Assembly (NCBI GenBank): GCA_947627295.1 | Contig: CANQVJ010000007.1 | Location: 1-64,000 of the forward strand | DNA: 64,000 nucleotides | Source of the DNA: an uncultured Clostridia bacterium | GTDB taxonomy: Bacteria > Bacillota > Clostridia > TANB77 > CAG-508 | Reading direction: 5' to 3' | Part shown: positions 25,936 through 34,919 of the stretch, in pieces | Numbering within the stretch: position 1 is the stretch's first letter | How the letters are laid out: the number at the start of each line of letters is the position of its first letter | Made by a program: the position numbers and the translations under genes | The notes under the pieces: generated by a model | Told to the model about the DNA's origin: nothing | Databases searched by the model: none | The model's input: the letters and a program-made list of their open reading frames with translations, nothing else

Positions 25936-26523
25936 ATGTTAAATATGCTTTGGCCAACTTTTATAATTGGCTCAATTTTTTATGGTATTTTTTGTGGTGA
26001 TTTAAATAAATTAAACACTTCTATTATGTCTGGAGCACAAGATGCAATAACTACTTGCCTTACATTACTGGGCTCTATGTGTTTGTGGTCAGGTGTTATG
26101 AGTATAGCAGAAAAAACAAAATTTATCAATAACATTTCAAAAATTATTTCTCCTATTGTAAACTTCTTGTTCCCTGAGCTTAAAGAAAATAAAAAGATAA
26201 AAAAAGAAATTTCTATGAATATGGTAGCAAATATTTTAGGGCTTGGAAATTCTGCAACACCTTTGGGGTTAAAGGCTATGGATTCTTTACAAAAGATAAA
26301 TAAAAATAAAAAGGAACTTTCAGACTCTATGGCAATGCTAATTTTACTAAATACGGCTTCGCTTCAATTAATTCCAACAACGGTAATTGCCATTAGAAGC
26401 TCTTTAGGGTCTCAAAACCCTACAAATATTATTGTTCCTGTGTGGATTGCAACTTTGGTTGCAGCAATAGTGGGGGTTACCTCTGTTAAACTCTTTATAA
26501 AACTCGGAAGGAAGAAAAAGTAA
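25936..26523 (+). CDS. spmA: Spore maturation protein A
   Basis: 195 aa, five hydrophobic segments, with LNTSIMSGAQDAITTCLTLLGSMCLWSGVM, NMVANILGLGNSATPLG and LLILLNTASLQLIPTT-type motifs of the SpmA/nucleoside-recognition (Gate) domain. It is required with SpmB for spore core dehydration. Two bases separate it from spmB. A CATATATT box at about 25911-25918 could be a sporulation-sigma -10, but I cannot confirm this. Confidence 0.94.
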   Translation: MLNMLWPTFIIGSIFYGIFCGDLNKLNTSIMSGAQDAITTCLTLLGSMCLWSGVMSIAEKTKFINNISKIISPIVNFLFPELKENKKIKKEISMNMVANILGLGNSATPLGLKAMDSLQKINKNKKELSDSMAMLILLNTASLQLIPTTVIAIRSSLGSQNPTNIIVPVWIATLVAAIVGVTSVKLFIKLGRKKK

Positions 26524-26524
26524 T

Positions 26525-27064
26525 ATGCAAGTTATAAATTACATATCAAATATTGCAATGCCTTTAATTTTATTAATAATTTTAATGCATGGTTTAATTG
26601 AAAAACAAAAAGTTTTTGATTTGTTTTTGGAAGGAGCAAGTGAAGGCATAAAGATAACATTAAGAATTTTTCCAACTTTAATAGGTTTGTTTGTAGCAAT
26701 TAGTATGTTGAAAGATTCTGGGATAATAGATTTTATTACAAATTTATTATCTCCTGGTTTAGATTTAATAAATTTTCCAAAGGAAATAATGCCATTGGCC
26801 TTGCTTAGGCCTATTTCTGGAAATGCCTCAATTGCAATAGCTACAAATATAATGAAAACTTTTGGAGTGGATAGCAATTTAGGAATTATTGCAGCTACCC
26901 TAATGGGTGCAACAGAAACTACCATTTATACAATAGCAGTTTATACAAGTAGTGTAAAAATCACTAAGACAAGGTTTGTTTTAATTGCAGGATTACTTGC
27001 AGACATTGCTGGAATACTTACTAGTGTTGCGGTTTGTCGATTTTTGTCGAACGGTTTTTCTTGA
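26525..27064 (+). CDS. spmB: Spore maturation protein B
   Basis: 179 aa, hydrophobic, with EGASEGIKITLRIFPTLIGL, ALLRPISGNASIAI and LMGATETTIYTIAVY, all hallmarks of SpmB. It acts with SpmA in spore cortex/core maturation. Its stop codon lies inside the -35 box of the next promoter. Confidence 0.94.
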   Translation: MQVINYISNIAMPLILLIILMHGLIEKQKVFDLFLEGASEGIKITLRIFPTLIGLFVAISMLKDSGIIDFITNLLSPGLDLINFPKEIMPLALLRPISGNASIAIATNIMKTFGVDSNLGIIAATLMGATETTIYTIAVYTSSVKITKTRFVLIAGLLADIAGILTSVAVCRFLSNGFS

Positions 27065-27089
27065 CAAAGTAAAATTTATAAGGTATAAT
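27061..27089 (+). promoter_or_regulatory. Perfect consensus sigma-A promoter
   Basis: TTGACA (27061-27066), exactly 17 nt, TATAAT (27084-27089). The only thing downstream before the converging yycJ gene is a 39-codon ORF. Confidence 0.85.
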
Positions 27090-27103
27090 TTGGAAAAAAG
27101 AAG

Positions 27104-27223
27104 GTGATAAAAATTATAGCTTTTAAAATTGCTCTATTCTTATTTATATTTTTTTGCACAAGAAAGATATTAATAAAGATTGGCGCAAAAAAGATAAATA
27201 AAAAAATAAATCAGCTCTTTTAA
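27104..27223 (+). CDS. Small hydrophobic basic peptide, 39 aa
   Basis: GTG start at 27104 with AAGAAGG upstream. The peptide has an N-terminal hydrophobic helix (IIAFKIALFLFIFFC) followed by a Lys-rich tail (IGAKKINKKINQLF). It is driven by a perfect consensus promoter only about 15 nt upstream. The composition fits a small membrane protein or a type I toxin-like peptide. I do not recognise a family, and the transcript could instead function as an antisense RNA to the 3' end of the convergent gene at 27234. Confidence 0.5.
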   Translation: MIKIIAFKIALFLFIFFCTRKILIKIGAKKINKKINQLF

Positions 27224-27233
27224 GCCAATTTAT

Positions 27234-28031
27234 TTATGTAATATTTATTGTTTCACTTGTATAATCTCTAGAAGCTACTGATAATTTTAAAGAATCTTCA
27301 TTGTAGTTACTAGATATTAACTCCTCAACAACAGTTTTATACGCAAGTTCAGGGAAATTGCTATTTTTACTTAAGTGCCCTAGCATTACATTTTCTAACC
27401 CAGAACCTAATAAGTAAGATATTGTTTTGCCTGCCTCTTCGTTTGATAGATGCCCTGTTGAACTAGCTATTCTTGTTTTTAATGAATATGGGTATGGTGA
27501 GCATCTTAGAACATTTGGATCATAATTTGCTTCCAAAAGTATGAATTTACTTTCCTCTAAAGATTTCAAAATATCTTTTGTTATATGCCCAATATCTGTT
27601 GCAATACTTATTTTATTATCCCCATTAAAAATACTAAAACCGCAAGGGTTGGTTGCGTCGTGTGGAATTTTGAAAGGTTTTATTTTTAAATCATTAATTT
27701 CAAAATAATCTTGCACTTTAAATAAATTAATATTTTCTTCAGGAATTTTATCCCTTTGTTTTGGCATTGCATCAAGTGTTTCTTGATTTACAAATATAGG
27801 TACATTGTATTTTTTTGCAAATGTTCCAAGACCTTGAACATGGTCTGTATGTTCATGTGTAATTAAAACTCCGTCTAACATATCAGGTGAAATATTTTGC
27901 TTTTCTAAAGATTGTACTATTTTTTTGCAGCTTACTCCTGCATCTATTAAGATATTTGCATTTTCAGATTGTACCAATAAACTATTTCCACTACTACCAC
28001 TATATAAACTACAAAAATTAAATTTACTCAT
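27234..28031 (-). CDS. yycJ: YycJ/WalJ-type MBL-fold metallo-hydrolase
   Basis: 265 aa. It starts FCSLYSGSSGNSLLV, then LIDAGVSCKKIVQSL, the metal motif THEHTDH, KIKPFKIPHDATNPCGF and GHLSNEEAGKTI. This is the WalJ (YycJ) branch of the metallo-beta-lactamase fold, a 5'-3' exonuclease-like protein linked to cell-wall and DNA metabolism. It overlaps the murA stop by 8 bp, so both are co-transcribed. Confidence 0.9.
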   Translation of the reverse strand: MSKFNFCSLYSGSSGNSLLVQSENANILIDAGVSCKKIVQSLEKQNISPDMLDGVLITHEHTDHVQGLGTFAKKYNVPIFVNQETLDAMPKQRDKIPEENINLFKVQDYFEINDLKIKPFKIPHDATNPCGFSIFNGDNKISIATDIGHITKDILKSLEESKFILLEANYDPNVLRCSPYPYSLKTRIASSTGHLSNEEAGKTISYLLGSGLENVMLGHLSKNSNFPELAYKTVVEELISSNYNEDSLKLSVASRDYTSETINIT

Positions 28032-29283
28032 TTACTCGTTTAATGTTAGCTCCTATCTTTCTAAATTTTTCTTCTATGTTTTCATAACCTCTATCAATGT
28101 GTTCTAGATTATATACACTTGTTTCTCCCTCAGCTACAATACCTGCTACAATAAGTGCAGCGCTTGCGCGTAAATCTGTAGAGTAAACATGTGCTCCTTC
28201 TAGGTGGTCTACTCCTTCAAAAAATGCTCTTGTTCCTTGTGCATTAATTTTGGCTCCCATTTTAATAAGCTCTTCTGTATATTGAAATCTAGAATCCCAT
28301 ATACTTTCATTTATAATGCTTGTGCCTTCTGCTAAAGATAATACAACACCCATTTGTGGTTGTAAATCTGTTGGGAAACCTGGATATGGTAAAGTTTTTA
28401 TTGTAGCATGTTTAGGCCTTTTATCTGCCCATACATGAATACTATCTCCATTATCTTCAACATGTCCACCAACTTCTATTATTTTTGCTGTTATTGATTC
28501 TAAGTGTTTTGTTATACAATTTTTTATTAATAAATCTCCTTGTGAGGCAACTGCTGCTAACATAAAGGTGCCTGCTTCAATTTGATCTGGCACAACACTA
28601 TAAGAAGTACCACCTTTAAGTTTTTCAACACCTCTTACTTTTATAACATCTGTACCAGCACCTCTAATATCTGCACCCATAGTGTTTAAAAAGTTTGCTA
28701 CATCAACTATATGAGGTTCTTTAGCTGCATTATCTATAACTGTTGTTCCTTCTGCAAGAACTGCTGCTAACATTGCATTTATTGTTGCTCCAACAGAAAC
28801 TATATCCATGTATATAGAATTACCTTCTAATTTTTCTGCCTTTGCATTTATTAAACCTTTTTCAACTGTAACAGTTGCTCCAAGAGCTTCAAACCCTTTT
28901 ATATGTTGATCAATAGGCCTTGCTCCAAGTTGACAACCACCTGGCATGGATACTTGTACTGCACCCTTTCTTCCTAACATTGCGCCAATTATGTAATAAG
29001 AAGCTCTAAATTTATTTGTCAACTCAAGTGGTGCTATTGTTGTATTTATATTTGTTGAATCTACTGTAATTGTATTTTTATCTTCCCATGTGATTTTAGC
29101 ACCAAGAGCTTCAAGTATTTCACATGAAAGCTTAACATCACTAATATTAGGTAGATTGCTTATTGTACAAACCCCGTCAATAAGAAGAGTGGCTGGTAAA
29201 ATTGCAACTGCTGCATTTTTTGCACCACTAATTTCCACTTCTCCTTTTAAAGTGGTTGGTCCTGTTATTAAAAGTTTTTCCAA
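28024..29283 (-). CDS. murA: UDP-N-acetylglucosamine 1-carboxyvinyltransferase
   Basis: 419 aa from TTG at 29283 with GGGGTGA upstream. LKGEVEISGAKNAAVAILPA at the N-terminus with the Lys-Asn of the active site; the catalytic Cys is in MPGGCQLGARPIDQH (about residue 115); DLRASAALIVAGIVAEG at the C-terminus. It catalyses the first committed step of peptidoglycan synthesis and is the fosfomycin target (Cys present). Confidence 0.97.
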   Translation of the reverse strand: MEKLLITGPTTLKGEVEISGAKNAAVAILPATLLIDGVCTISNLPNISDVKLSCEILEALGAKITWEDKNTITVDSTNINTTIAPLELTNKFRASYYIIGAMLGRKGAVQVSMPGGCQLGARPIDQHIKGFEALGATVTVEKGLINAKAEKLEGNSIYMDIVSVGATINAMLAAVLAEGTTVIDNAAKEPHIVDVANFLNTMGADIRGAGTDVIKVRGVEKLKGGTSYSVVPDQIEAGTFMLAAVASQGDLLIKNCITKHLESITAKIIEVGGHVEDNGDSIHVWADKRPKHATIKTLPYPGFPTDLQPQMGVVLSLAEGTSIINESIWDSRFQYTEELIKMGAKINAQGTRAFFEGVDHLEGAHVYSTDLRASAALIVAGIVAEGETSVYNLEHIDRGYENIEEKFRKIGANIKRVNE

Positions 29284-29379
29284 TTTATATCACCCCGAAA
29301 AAAATATATTGCGTTTCCTAAAATATAACATAATATTTGGTTTAGTGCAAGTATTTTTTGAAATTTTTAGTGAATAAAC

Positions 29380-29994
29380 TTAAAATTGAAACATCTCTAA
29401 AAGTTTAAATTTAAAGTTCATATCAGGGTCTTCATTTGAAGAGATTAATGCGTACTCTTCTTCTTCCATATTATCTTTCATATATTGTTTAGATTCTTCT
29501 GGTACAACACCTGAACTAATGTCTATAAAACACAATGGTGGAAACATTACACACCACCAGTTTTGCCCCTTTGCTTCCCCTATTTCAACTTTTAGGGCAT
29601 CATAACTTCCAGCAGGAAGTGAAATATCTCCATATGTTTTTGTTGGAAATTCGAAATTACCAATTTCAATATTTGTGTCATAATTATAACCTGAGTTGCG
29701 TATAGTATTAGTGGCAATATTTTTAAATTCTTGGGTGTGTGATTTTGCAATTTCAATGACTTCTTCTTTGGTTTTGCAGTCTTTTGAAAGATTATTCATG
29801 TACTCAAGTAGTGCATCTCTTACTTTATATTTTAAGTTTTGGTCTTCTTGACTATCACTGTTTGCAATTACATGCAATCTAAATAGGCTGTTAGAAATAT
29901 TGCTTGAAACAGCTTCACAGTAGAAAAAGGCACTAATTACTACATATATAAATAATAGAAAACTTATTAAAAAAACCGCTTTATACTTTTTCAC
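29380..29994 (-). CDS. spoIIR: Stage II sporulation protein R
   Basis: 204 aa with an N-terminal membrane/signal helix (about residues 7-27), then FRLHVIANSDSQEDQNLKYK and VRDALLEYM, the SpoIIR signature, and the cysteine-containing NWWCVMFPPLCFID block. It is made in the forespore and triggers SpoIIGA processing of pro-sigma-E. It is transcribed alone. Confidence 0.93.
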   Translation of the reverse strand: MKKYKAVFLISFLLFIYVVISAFFYCEAVSSNISNSLFRLHVIANSDSQEDQNLKYKVRDALLEYMNNLSKDCKTKEEVIEIAKSHTQEFKNIATNTIRNSGYNYDTNIEIGNFEFPTKTYGDISLPAGSYDALKVEIGEAKGQNWWCVMFPPLCFIDISSGVVPEESKQYMKDNMEEEEYALISSNEDPDMNFKFKLLEMFQF

Positions 29995-30120
29995 AATTGA
30001 TATACCTCCTATTTAAAAATTTATTTAATATAATTGTTACCAAATTTAAAAATTCTATACAATAAAATGAAATGTGAATATTACGTCTAATTTTGTCGAT
30101 GAAATGTTTTTGAAATAATA

Positions 30121-30149
30121 TTGACATATTTGAAATATTTTGGTAAAAT
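30121..30149 (+). promoter_or_regulatory. Promoter of the unknown gene at 30222
   Basis: TTGACA (30121-30126), 17 nt, TAAAAT (30144-30149). Confidence 0.75.
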
Positions 30150-30221
30150 ATTCCATGGTACACGAAAGATTTATTGAGATAAACATTTGACAAAGTTAGA
30201 TTAGAAAGGATGATTAATTTT

Positions 30222-30707
30222 ATGAAAGATTACAAAAGTGAAAAATCTTGTATGATTTATGTGAGTGATTATCATTTTGAAATGATAAGTTTATTAAATA
30301 TTAGAAAGGATTTAAAGGAAAATAAAAAAGTAATAATATTAACTCAAAATAATCTAACCAAAACAGCTAAAACGGTCATATCAAAAATTAATTTAAAAGA
30401 CGAAGAAAGAGAAACTCTAGAAAATTTAGATTGGACAAACAATATAGATAAAATATCAAAAGATGCTTTAGATAATGGAAATATTTCTATTTATATAAAG
30501 GGTAATGAAGATTTTATAAGAAATCAAAATGATAGAATTAAAAAAATTTTATTTGAAAGTAAAGAAGTAGCTTTAAATGAAAACTCTGAAAATTATGAGA
30601 CAAGAAAAATTTCAATAGTTGATTGTTATAACTATTTTGAGATTGAAGGAAAAGCAAATGAACTCTCTAATAAATATAAGAAGAAATTAACTACAAGTAT
30701 AAATTAA
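30222..30707 (+). CDS. Unknown soluble protein, 161 aa
   Basis: The start at 30222 is preferred because AGAAAGGA lies 11 nt upstream; the ATG at 30210 directly abuts that site. No membrane helix or signal peptide. The order of predicted strands and helices (CMIYVSDYHFEMISLLNIRKDL, then KKVIILTQNN, NGNISIYIKGNEDF) suggests an alpha/beta fold, reminiscent of sensor domains that report on nucleotide or stress state, but I do not recognise a family. It is monocistronic, divergent from spoIIR. Confidence 0.6.
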   Translation: MKDYKSEKSCMIYVSDYHFEMISLLNIRKDLKENKKVIILTQNNLTKTAKTVISKINLKDEERETLENLDWTNNIDKISKDALDNGNISIYIKGNEDFIRNQNDRIKKILFESKEVALNENSENYETRKISIVDCYNYFEIEGKANELSNKYKKKLTTSIN

Positions 30708-30721
30708 TTTTGCAATATTTC

Positions 30722-30750
30722 TTGACTTAATCTATAAATTGAGATAAGAT
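30722..30750 (+). promoter_or_regulatory. Promoter of the sugar-nucleotide gene at 30823
   Basis: TTGACT (30722-30727), 17 nt, TAAGAT (30745-30750). Confidence 0.65.
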
Positions 30751-30822
30751 AGTTACAGATTAAAAATTTTTAGATTAAATAATTTTAATTATAATTCTTA
30801 TTATTATGAAAGGAAGATTTAT

Positions 30823-32094
30823 ATGATTAGTAAAGATGAAGCAGAAGCTATACTAAAGAAACATGGTCAAATGCATCTATTAAATCATTTTGATAGCTTG
30901 GATGAACAAAAACAAAAAAAGCTATTATCTCAAATAGAGAATATTGATTTTGATTTAATAGAAAGTTTGTACAAAAAAGCAGGCAAGAAAATAGACACAA
31001 GTAATGACGAAATTTCTCCAATTGGATATCTTGACAAACAAAAATTATATGATGACTATAAAAAATATGAAAATATTGGAGCAAAACTTATAAGAGAAGG
31101 AAAACTTGCCGCAGTTACTATGGCTGGTGGTCAAGGTACAAGACTTGGACATGACGGTCCTAAGGGTACTTATGACATCGGATTAGACTCACACAAATCT
31201 TTATTTGAATTATTGTGTGATAATTTAAAAGAGGCAGAGAAAAAATATGGAGTTCGTGTTCCATGGTTCATTATGACAAGTGAAGAAAATAATGATGAAA
31301 CGGTAGAATTTTTCAAGAAAAATAAATTCTTTGGATATGAGAAAGATAAAGATTTATTCTTCTTTAAACAAGGTCAATTACCAATGATAGATACTGAAGG
31401 AAAAGTTTTATTAAATGAAGACGGTCTTATAAAATTAGCTGCAAATGGTCATGGCGGAGTTTATGAGGCACTTGTTAAAAATGGGATGACTAAAAAAATG
31501 AAAGAAGCTGGAGTGAAATGGGCTTTCATTGGTGGCGTTGATAACTGCCTTGTAAAAATGGCTGATCCAGTATTTATAGGTATGGCTGAGGATAAAGGTG
31601 TAACAATTGCTTGTAAATCTGTTGTAAAAGCTAATCCTCATGAAAATGTTGGTGTATTTTGCGAAAGAAAAGGAATGCCAGGAATAGTAGAATATTCTGA
31701 AATTTCAGATGAAATGGCTGAAGCTGTTGACGAAAATGGAGAACTTCTATATGGTGAAGCAAATATACTATGTAATTTAGTGGATGTAGGCAAAATAGAA
31801 GAAATAGGTAGTGAACCTTTACCATACCATGTAGCATATAAGAAAGCTTCTTATATGGATGAAAATGGAGATATAGTTGAACCGGATTCTCCAAATGCAT
31901 ATAAATTCGAATCTTTTATGTTTGATGCAATTGAAAGATCTAGTGAAATAGGTATTTTAAGAGATACAAGAGAAGATAATTTTGCGCCAGTTAAAAATGC
32001 AGATTCAGCAGGGGTGGATTGTCCTTCGACTGCAAAAGCATTATATGAAGCATATCAAGAAAAATTAAAAAATCAAGATATAGATTTTAAATAA
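30823..32094 (+). CDS. UDP-N-acetylglucosamine/UDP-sugar pyrophosphorylase (UDPGP type 1 family)
   Basis: 423 aa. The nucleotidyltransferase signature AVTMAGGQGTRLGHDGPKG is at about residues 98-116, followed by SLFELLCDNL, VPWFIMTSEENND, GHGGVYEAL and FIGGVDNCLVKMADP. This is the eukaryote-like AGX1/UAP family, found in a subset of Firmicutes, and not the GalU/GlmU families. It makes UDP-GlcNAc or UDP-hexose from sugar-1-phosphate. It pairs with the mutase downstream, so the two could supply precursors to the capsule operon. Confidence 0.88.
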   Translation: MISKDEAEAILKKHGQMHLLNHFDSLDEQKQKKLLSQIENIDFDLIESLYKKAGKKIDTSNDEISPIGYLDKQKLYDDYKKYENIGAKLIREGKLAAVTMAGGQGTRLGHDGPKGTYDIGLDSHKSLFELLCDNLKEAEKKYGVRVPWFIMTSEENNDETVEFFKKNKFFGYEKDKDLFFFKQGQLPMIDTEGKVLLNEDGLIKLAANGHGGVYEALVKNGMTKKMKEAGVKWAFIGGVDNCLVKMADPVFIGMAEDKGVTIACKSVVKANPHENVGVFCERKGMPGIVEYSEISDEMAEAVDENGELLYGEANILCNLVDVGKIEEIGSEPLPYHVAYKKASYMDENGDIVEPDSPNAYKFESFMFDAIERSSEIGILRDTREDNFAPVKNADSAGVDCPSTAKALYEAYQEKLKNQDIDFK

Positions 32095-32099
32095 GAGTT

Positions 32100-32136
32100 A
32101 AAAGTTTAGCATATTTAATGAATATGTTAAACTTTT
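32100..32136 (+). other. Strong intercistronic hairpin before the phosphomutase gene
   Basis: AAAAGTTTAGCATATT pairs over 16 bp with AATATGTTAAACTTTT (one G-T wobble) around a 5-nt loop. The U tail is weak (TTTTGTG), so partial termination or RNA stabilisation between the two sugar genes is likely. Confidence 0.65.
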
Positions 32137-32158
32137 GTGTATGAAAAGGAGGAATATT

Positions 32159-33886
32159 ATGAATTACAAAGATGTTTATGAAGAGTGGTTAGAAAGTCCA
32201 GATTTTGATGAAGAAACAAAAGCAGAGCTATTATCAATAAAAGACGATGAAGCAGAAATTGAAGATAGGTTTTATCAAGAGCTTGAATTTGGTACAGCTG
32301 GCTTAAGAGGTGTTCTTGGCGCTGGAACAAATAGGATGAATAAATATACGGTTGGAAAAGCTACTCAAGGTTTAGCAAATTACATATTGGAGCAAGGAAC
32401 TCAAGATAAGGGTGTTGTAATTAGTTATGATTCTAGAAGGATGTCACCTGAATTTAGTAAGCAAACTGCTTTAATATTAAATGCAAATGGAATAAAAACA
32501 TATTTATTTGAAAAACTAAGACCGGTGCCTGAGCTTTCGTTTGCAGTTAGAGAATTAGGTTGTACTGCTGGAATAATGATTACTGCAAGTCATAACCCAC
32601 CAAAATACAATGGTTACAAAGTTTACTGGGATGACGGTTCTCAAATAGTTGCACCAAGGGATAAAGACATTATTGGGAAAGTTAGAGCTGTTGAACATTA
32701 TAGTGAAATTAAAACTACTACTGAAGAAGATGCTAGAGAAAAGGGATTGTTCAATGTTGTTGGAACTGAAATGGATGATAAATATATTTCTGTTCTTAAA
32801 AAACATATTATAAATCCAGAAATTATGAAACAAGAGGGTAAGAAATTAAAGGTTGTTTATACTCCACTTCATGGTACTGGAAATCAAATTGCTGAAAGAT
32901 TACTTAATGAACTTGGTATGGAAAATGTTTATGTAGTACCTGAGCAAAAAGATCCAGACGGCGAATTTCCTACTGTAAGTTATCCAAATCCAGAAGATAA
33001 AAAGGCATTTAAGTTAGCTTTGGAACTTGCTAAGAAAGTTGATGCAGATGTTGTGCTTGCTACTGACCCTGATGCAGATAGATTAGGAATTTATGCAAAA
33101 GACACAGCAACTGGTGAATATATGGATTACACTGGTAATATGTCTGCACTATTAATTGCAGAATATAGAATTTCTCAGATGAAAGAGAAAGGAATTCTAC
33201 CTTCAAATGGTATGATTATTACAACAATAGTTTCTTCAAACTTAACTAGAGCTATTGCAAAAGAATATGGTTTAGAGTGTATTGAAGTTTTAACTGGATT
33301 TAAAAATATTGGTGCTATTATGAAAAAGGCTGAAGAAAATAAAGATAAAACTTATGTATTCGGTTTTGAAGAAAGTTATGGTTGCCTAATTGGAGATTAT
33401 GCTAGAGATAAAGACGGAATTGCAGCTGTAATGGCACTTTGCGAGGCTGCTTGCTATTATAGTTCAAAGGGTAAAACTCTTTGGGATGCAATGAACGAAA
33501 TTTATAAGAAATATGGTTACTATATTGAAACACAAGTTGCAATTGTTAAGGAAGGTTCTTCAGGAGCTCAAGAAATTAAAAATATGATGACTAAAATGAG
33601 AAATACTAAGGTTGAGCAAATAGGTAAATATAAGGTAACTGAGTTTAAAGATATTGAACAAGATATTAATAAGAATATGATTACAGGTGAGGTTACTTCA
33701 ACTAATTTACCAAAATCAAATGTTTTATATTATGAACTTGAAAACAATTCATGGTGCTGTATACGACCTTCAGGAACAGAACCAAAAATAAAATTGTATA
33801 TGGGAGTTAGAGCTGACACACAAGAAGAAGCTCAAAAAGATATAGAAAAATTAAAACAAGCAATGGTTGATATTGTAGAGAATTAG
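32159..33886 (+). CDS. pgcA: Phospho-sugar mutase (phosphoglucomutase/phosphomannomutase)
   Basis: 575 aa from ATG at 32159 with a strong AAAGGAGG site. The catalytic phosphoserine loop is TASHNPPKYNGYKVY, the metal loop ATDPDADRLGIY, the sugar loop FGFEESYGCLIGD and the phosphate-binding loop RPSGTEPKIKLY. Length and motifs match the PgcA branch of the alpha-D-phosphohexomutases. It interconverts hexose-6-phosphate and hexose-1-phosphate, feeding the pyrophosphorylase upstream. Confidence 0.93.
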   Translation: MNYKDVYEEWLESPDFDEETKAELLSIKDDEAEIEDRFYQELEFGTAGLRGVLGAGTNRMNKYTVGKATQGLANYILEQGTQDKGVVISYDSRRMSPEFSKQTALILNANGIKTYLFEKLRPVPELSFAVRELGCTAGIMITASHNPPKYNGYKVYWDDGSQIVAPRDKDIIGKVRAVEHYSEIKTTTEEDAREKGLFNVVGTEMDDKYISVLKKHIINPEIMKQEGKKLKVVYTPLHGTGNQIAERLLNELGMENVYVVPEQKDPDGEFPTVSYPNPEDKKAFKLALELAKKVDADVVLATDPDADRLGIYAKDTATGEYMDYTGNMSALLIAEYRISQMKEKGILPSNGMIITTIVSSNLTRAIAKEYGLECIEVLTGFKNIGAIMKKAEENKDKTYVFGFEESYGCLIGDYARDKDGIAAVMALCEAACYYSSKGKTLWDAMNEIYKKYGYYIETQVAIVKEGSSGAQEIKNMMTKMRNTKVEQIGKYKVTEFKDIEQDINKNMITGEVTSTNLPKSNVLYYELENNSWCCIRPSGTEPKIKLYMGVRADTQEEAQKDIEKLKQAMVDIVEN

Positions 33887-33892
33887 AGAACT

Positions 33893-33920
33893 AAAAAAAG
33901 CGGGGCATCCGCTTTTTTTA
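33893..33920. terminator. Bidirectional terminator between pgcA and recR
   Basis: AAAAAAAGCGG / CCGCTTTTTTT with a GGCAT loop: an ideal Rho-independent terminator on both strands. Confidence 0.92.
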
Positions 33921-33945
33921 TTGTATAGGAAAAATCGACAGATTT

Positions 33946-34545
33946 TTATAATTCTCTTCTTCCCTCTAACGCTTTTGTTAAAGTAATTTCATCTGTATAT
34001 TCTAAATCTCCCCCAACCGGAATTCCATGTGCTATTCTTGTAACTTTCACTCCCATTGGTTTTATTAATTTTGAAATATACATAGCGGTAGCTTCCCCCT
34101 CTACTCTAGGGTTTGTAGCAAGTATTACTTCTTTAACCTTCCCTTCCATTAATCTTGAAAGCAATTCTTTTATTTTTATATCATCTGGACCTATGCCATT
34201 CATTGGAGATATTGAACCATGTAATACATGGTAAACTCCCTTGAATTCATGTGTTTTTTCCATTGCAATAACATCTCTTACATCTTCAACTACACATATT
34301 GAAGTAGGATCTCTTCTAGGGTTTGAACATATTGGGCAAGGGTCTGTATCTGTGATGTTATAACATTTGCTACAATATTTTAAATTCTTTTTTGCATCTA
34401 TTATTGATTTTATAAATGCATTTGTTTCTTGCTCTGGCGCATTTAAAATATAAAAAGCAAGCCTAGCTGCTGTTTTGTTACCAATGCTAGGTAGCTTTTC
34501 AAAACTTTCAATTAATTTTTCTATTGACGGTGAATAATATGACAT
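33946..34545 (-). CDS. recR: Recombination protein RecR
   Basis: 199 aa. [21 protein letters not shown] (helix-hairpin-helix), the zinc finger [16 protein letters not shown], and the Toprim domain with [13 protein letters not shown] and [14 protein letters not shown]. It loads RecA with RecFO at gaps. It is the last gene of the dnaX-ybaB-recR operon. Confidence 0.97.
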   Translation of the reverse strand: MSYYSPSIEKLIESFEKLPSIGNKTAARLAFYILNAPEQETNAFIKSIIDAKKNLKYCSKCYNITDTDPCPICSNPRRDPTSICVVEDVRDVIAMEKTHEFKGVYHVLHGSISPMNGIGPDDIKIKELLSRLMEGKVKEVILATNPRVEGEATAMYISKLIKPMGVKVTRIAHGIPVGGDLEYTDEITLTKALEGRREL

Positions 34546-34563
34546 TTTGATTCATCCCTTTAA

Positions 34564-34905
34564 TTAAAACATTCCTGGTATATTGAATTTGCCAAGTTGC
34601 CTTTCTTGCTCTCTATCTACTTGACTCATTGCATCATTTACACAAGTAATTATTAAATCTTGTAGCATTTCTACATCATCTGGGTCAACAACTTCTTTTT
34701 GTATTTCTATATTTTTTATTTGTTTTTCTCCTGATACTGTTACTTTAACTGCTCCACCACCTGCTGTTGCATTAAATTCTTTTGCAGATATTTCAGCTTG
34801 AGATTGCTCCATATCAGCTTGCATTTTTTTAGCTTCTTTCATTAAATGATTAATGTTCATACCTCCAGGGAAACCTCCACCTGGAAATCCTCCTCTTTTT
34901 CCCAT
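34564..34905 (-). CDS. ybaB: YbaB/EbfC nucleoid-associated protein
   Basis: 113 aa. A Gly-rich N-terminus, then MNINHLMKEAKKMQADMEQ, GGGAVKVTVSGEKQIKNIEI and DPDDVEMLQDLI, standard for the family. It binds DNA as a dimer. It lies between dnaX and recR in the widely conserved order. Confidence 0.96.
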   Translation of the reverse strand: MGKRGGFPGGGFPGGMNINHLMKEAKKMQADMEQSQAEISAKEFNATAGGGAVKVTVSGEKQIKNIEIQKEVVDPDDVEMLQDLIITCVNDAMSQVDREQERQLGKFNIPGMF

Positions 34906-34919
34906 TGTTAAATTCCTCC

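Noticed and set aside
30001..30193. Minus-strand 70-codon ORF upstream of spoIIR
   Set aside because: Composition follows AT-rich intergenic sequence, there is no ribosome site, and it covers the promoter of the gene at 30222.
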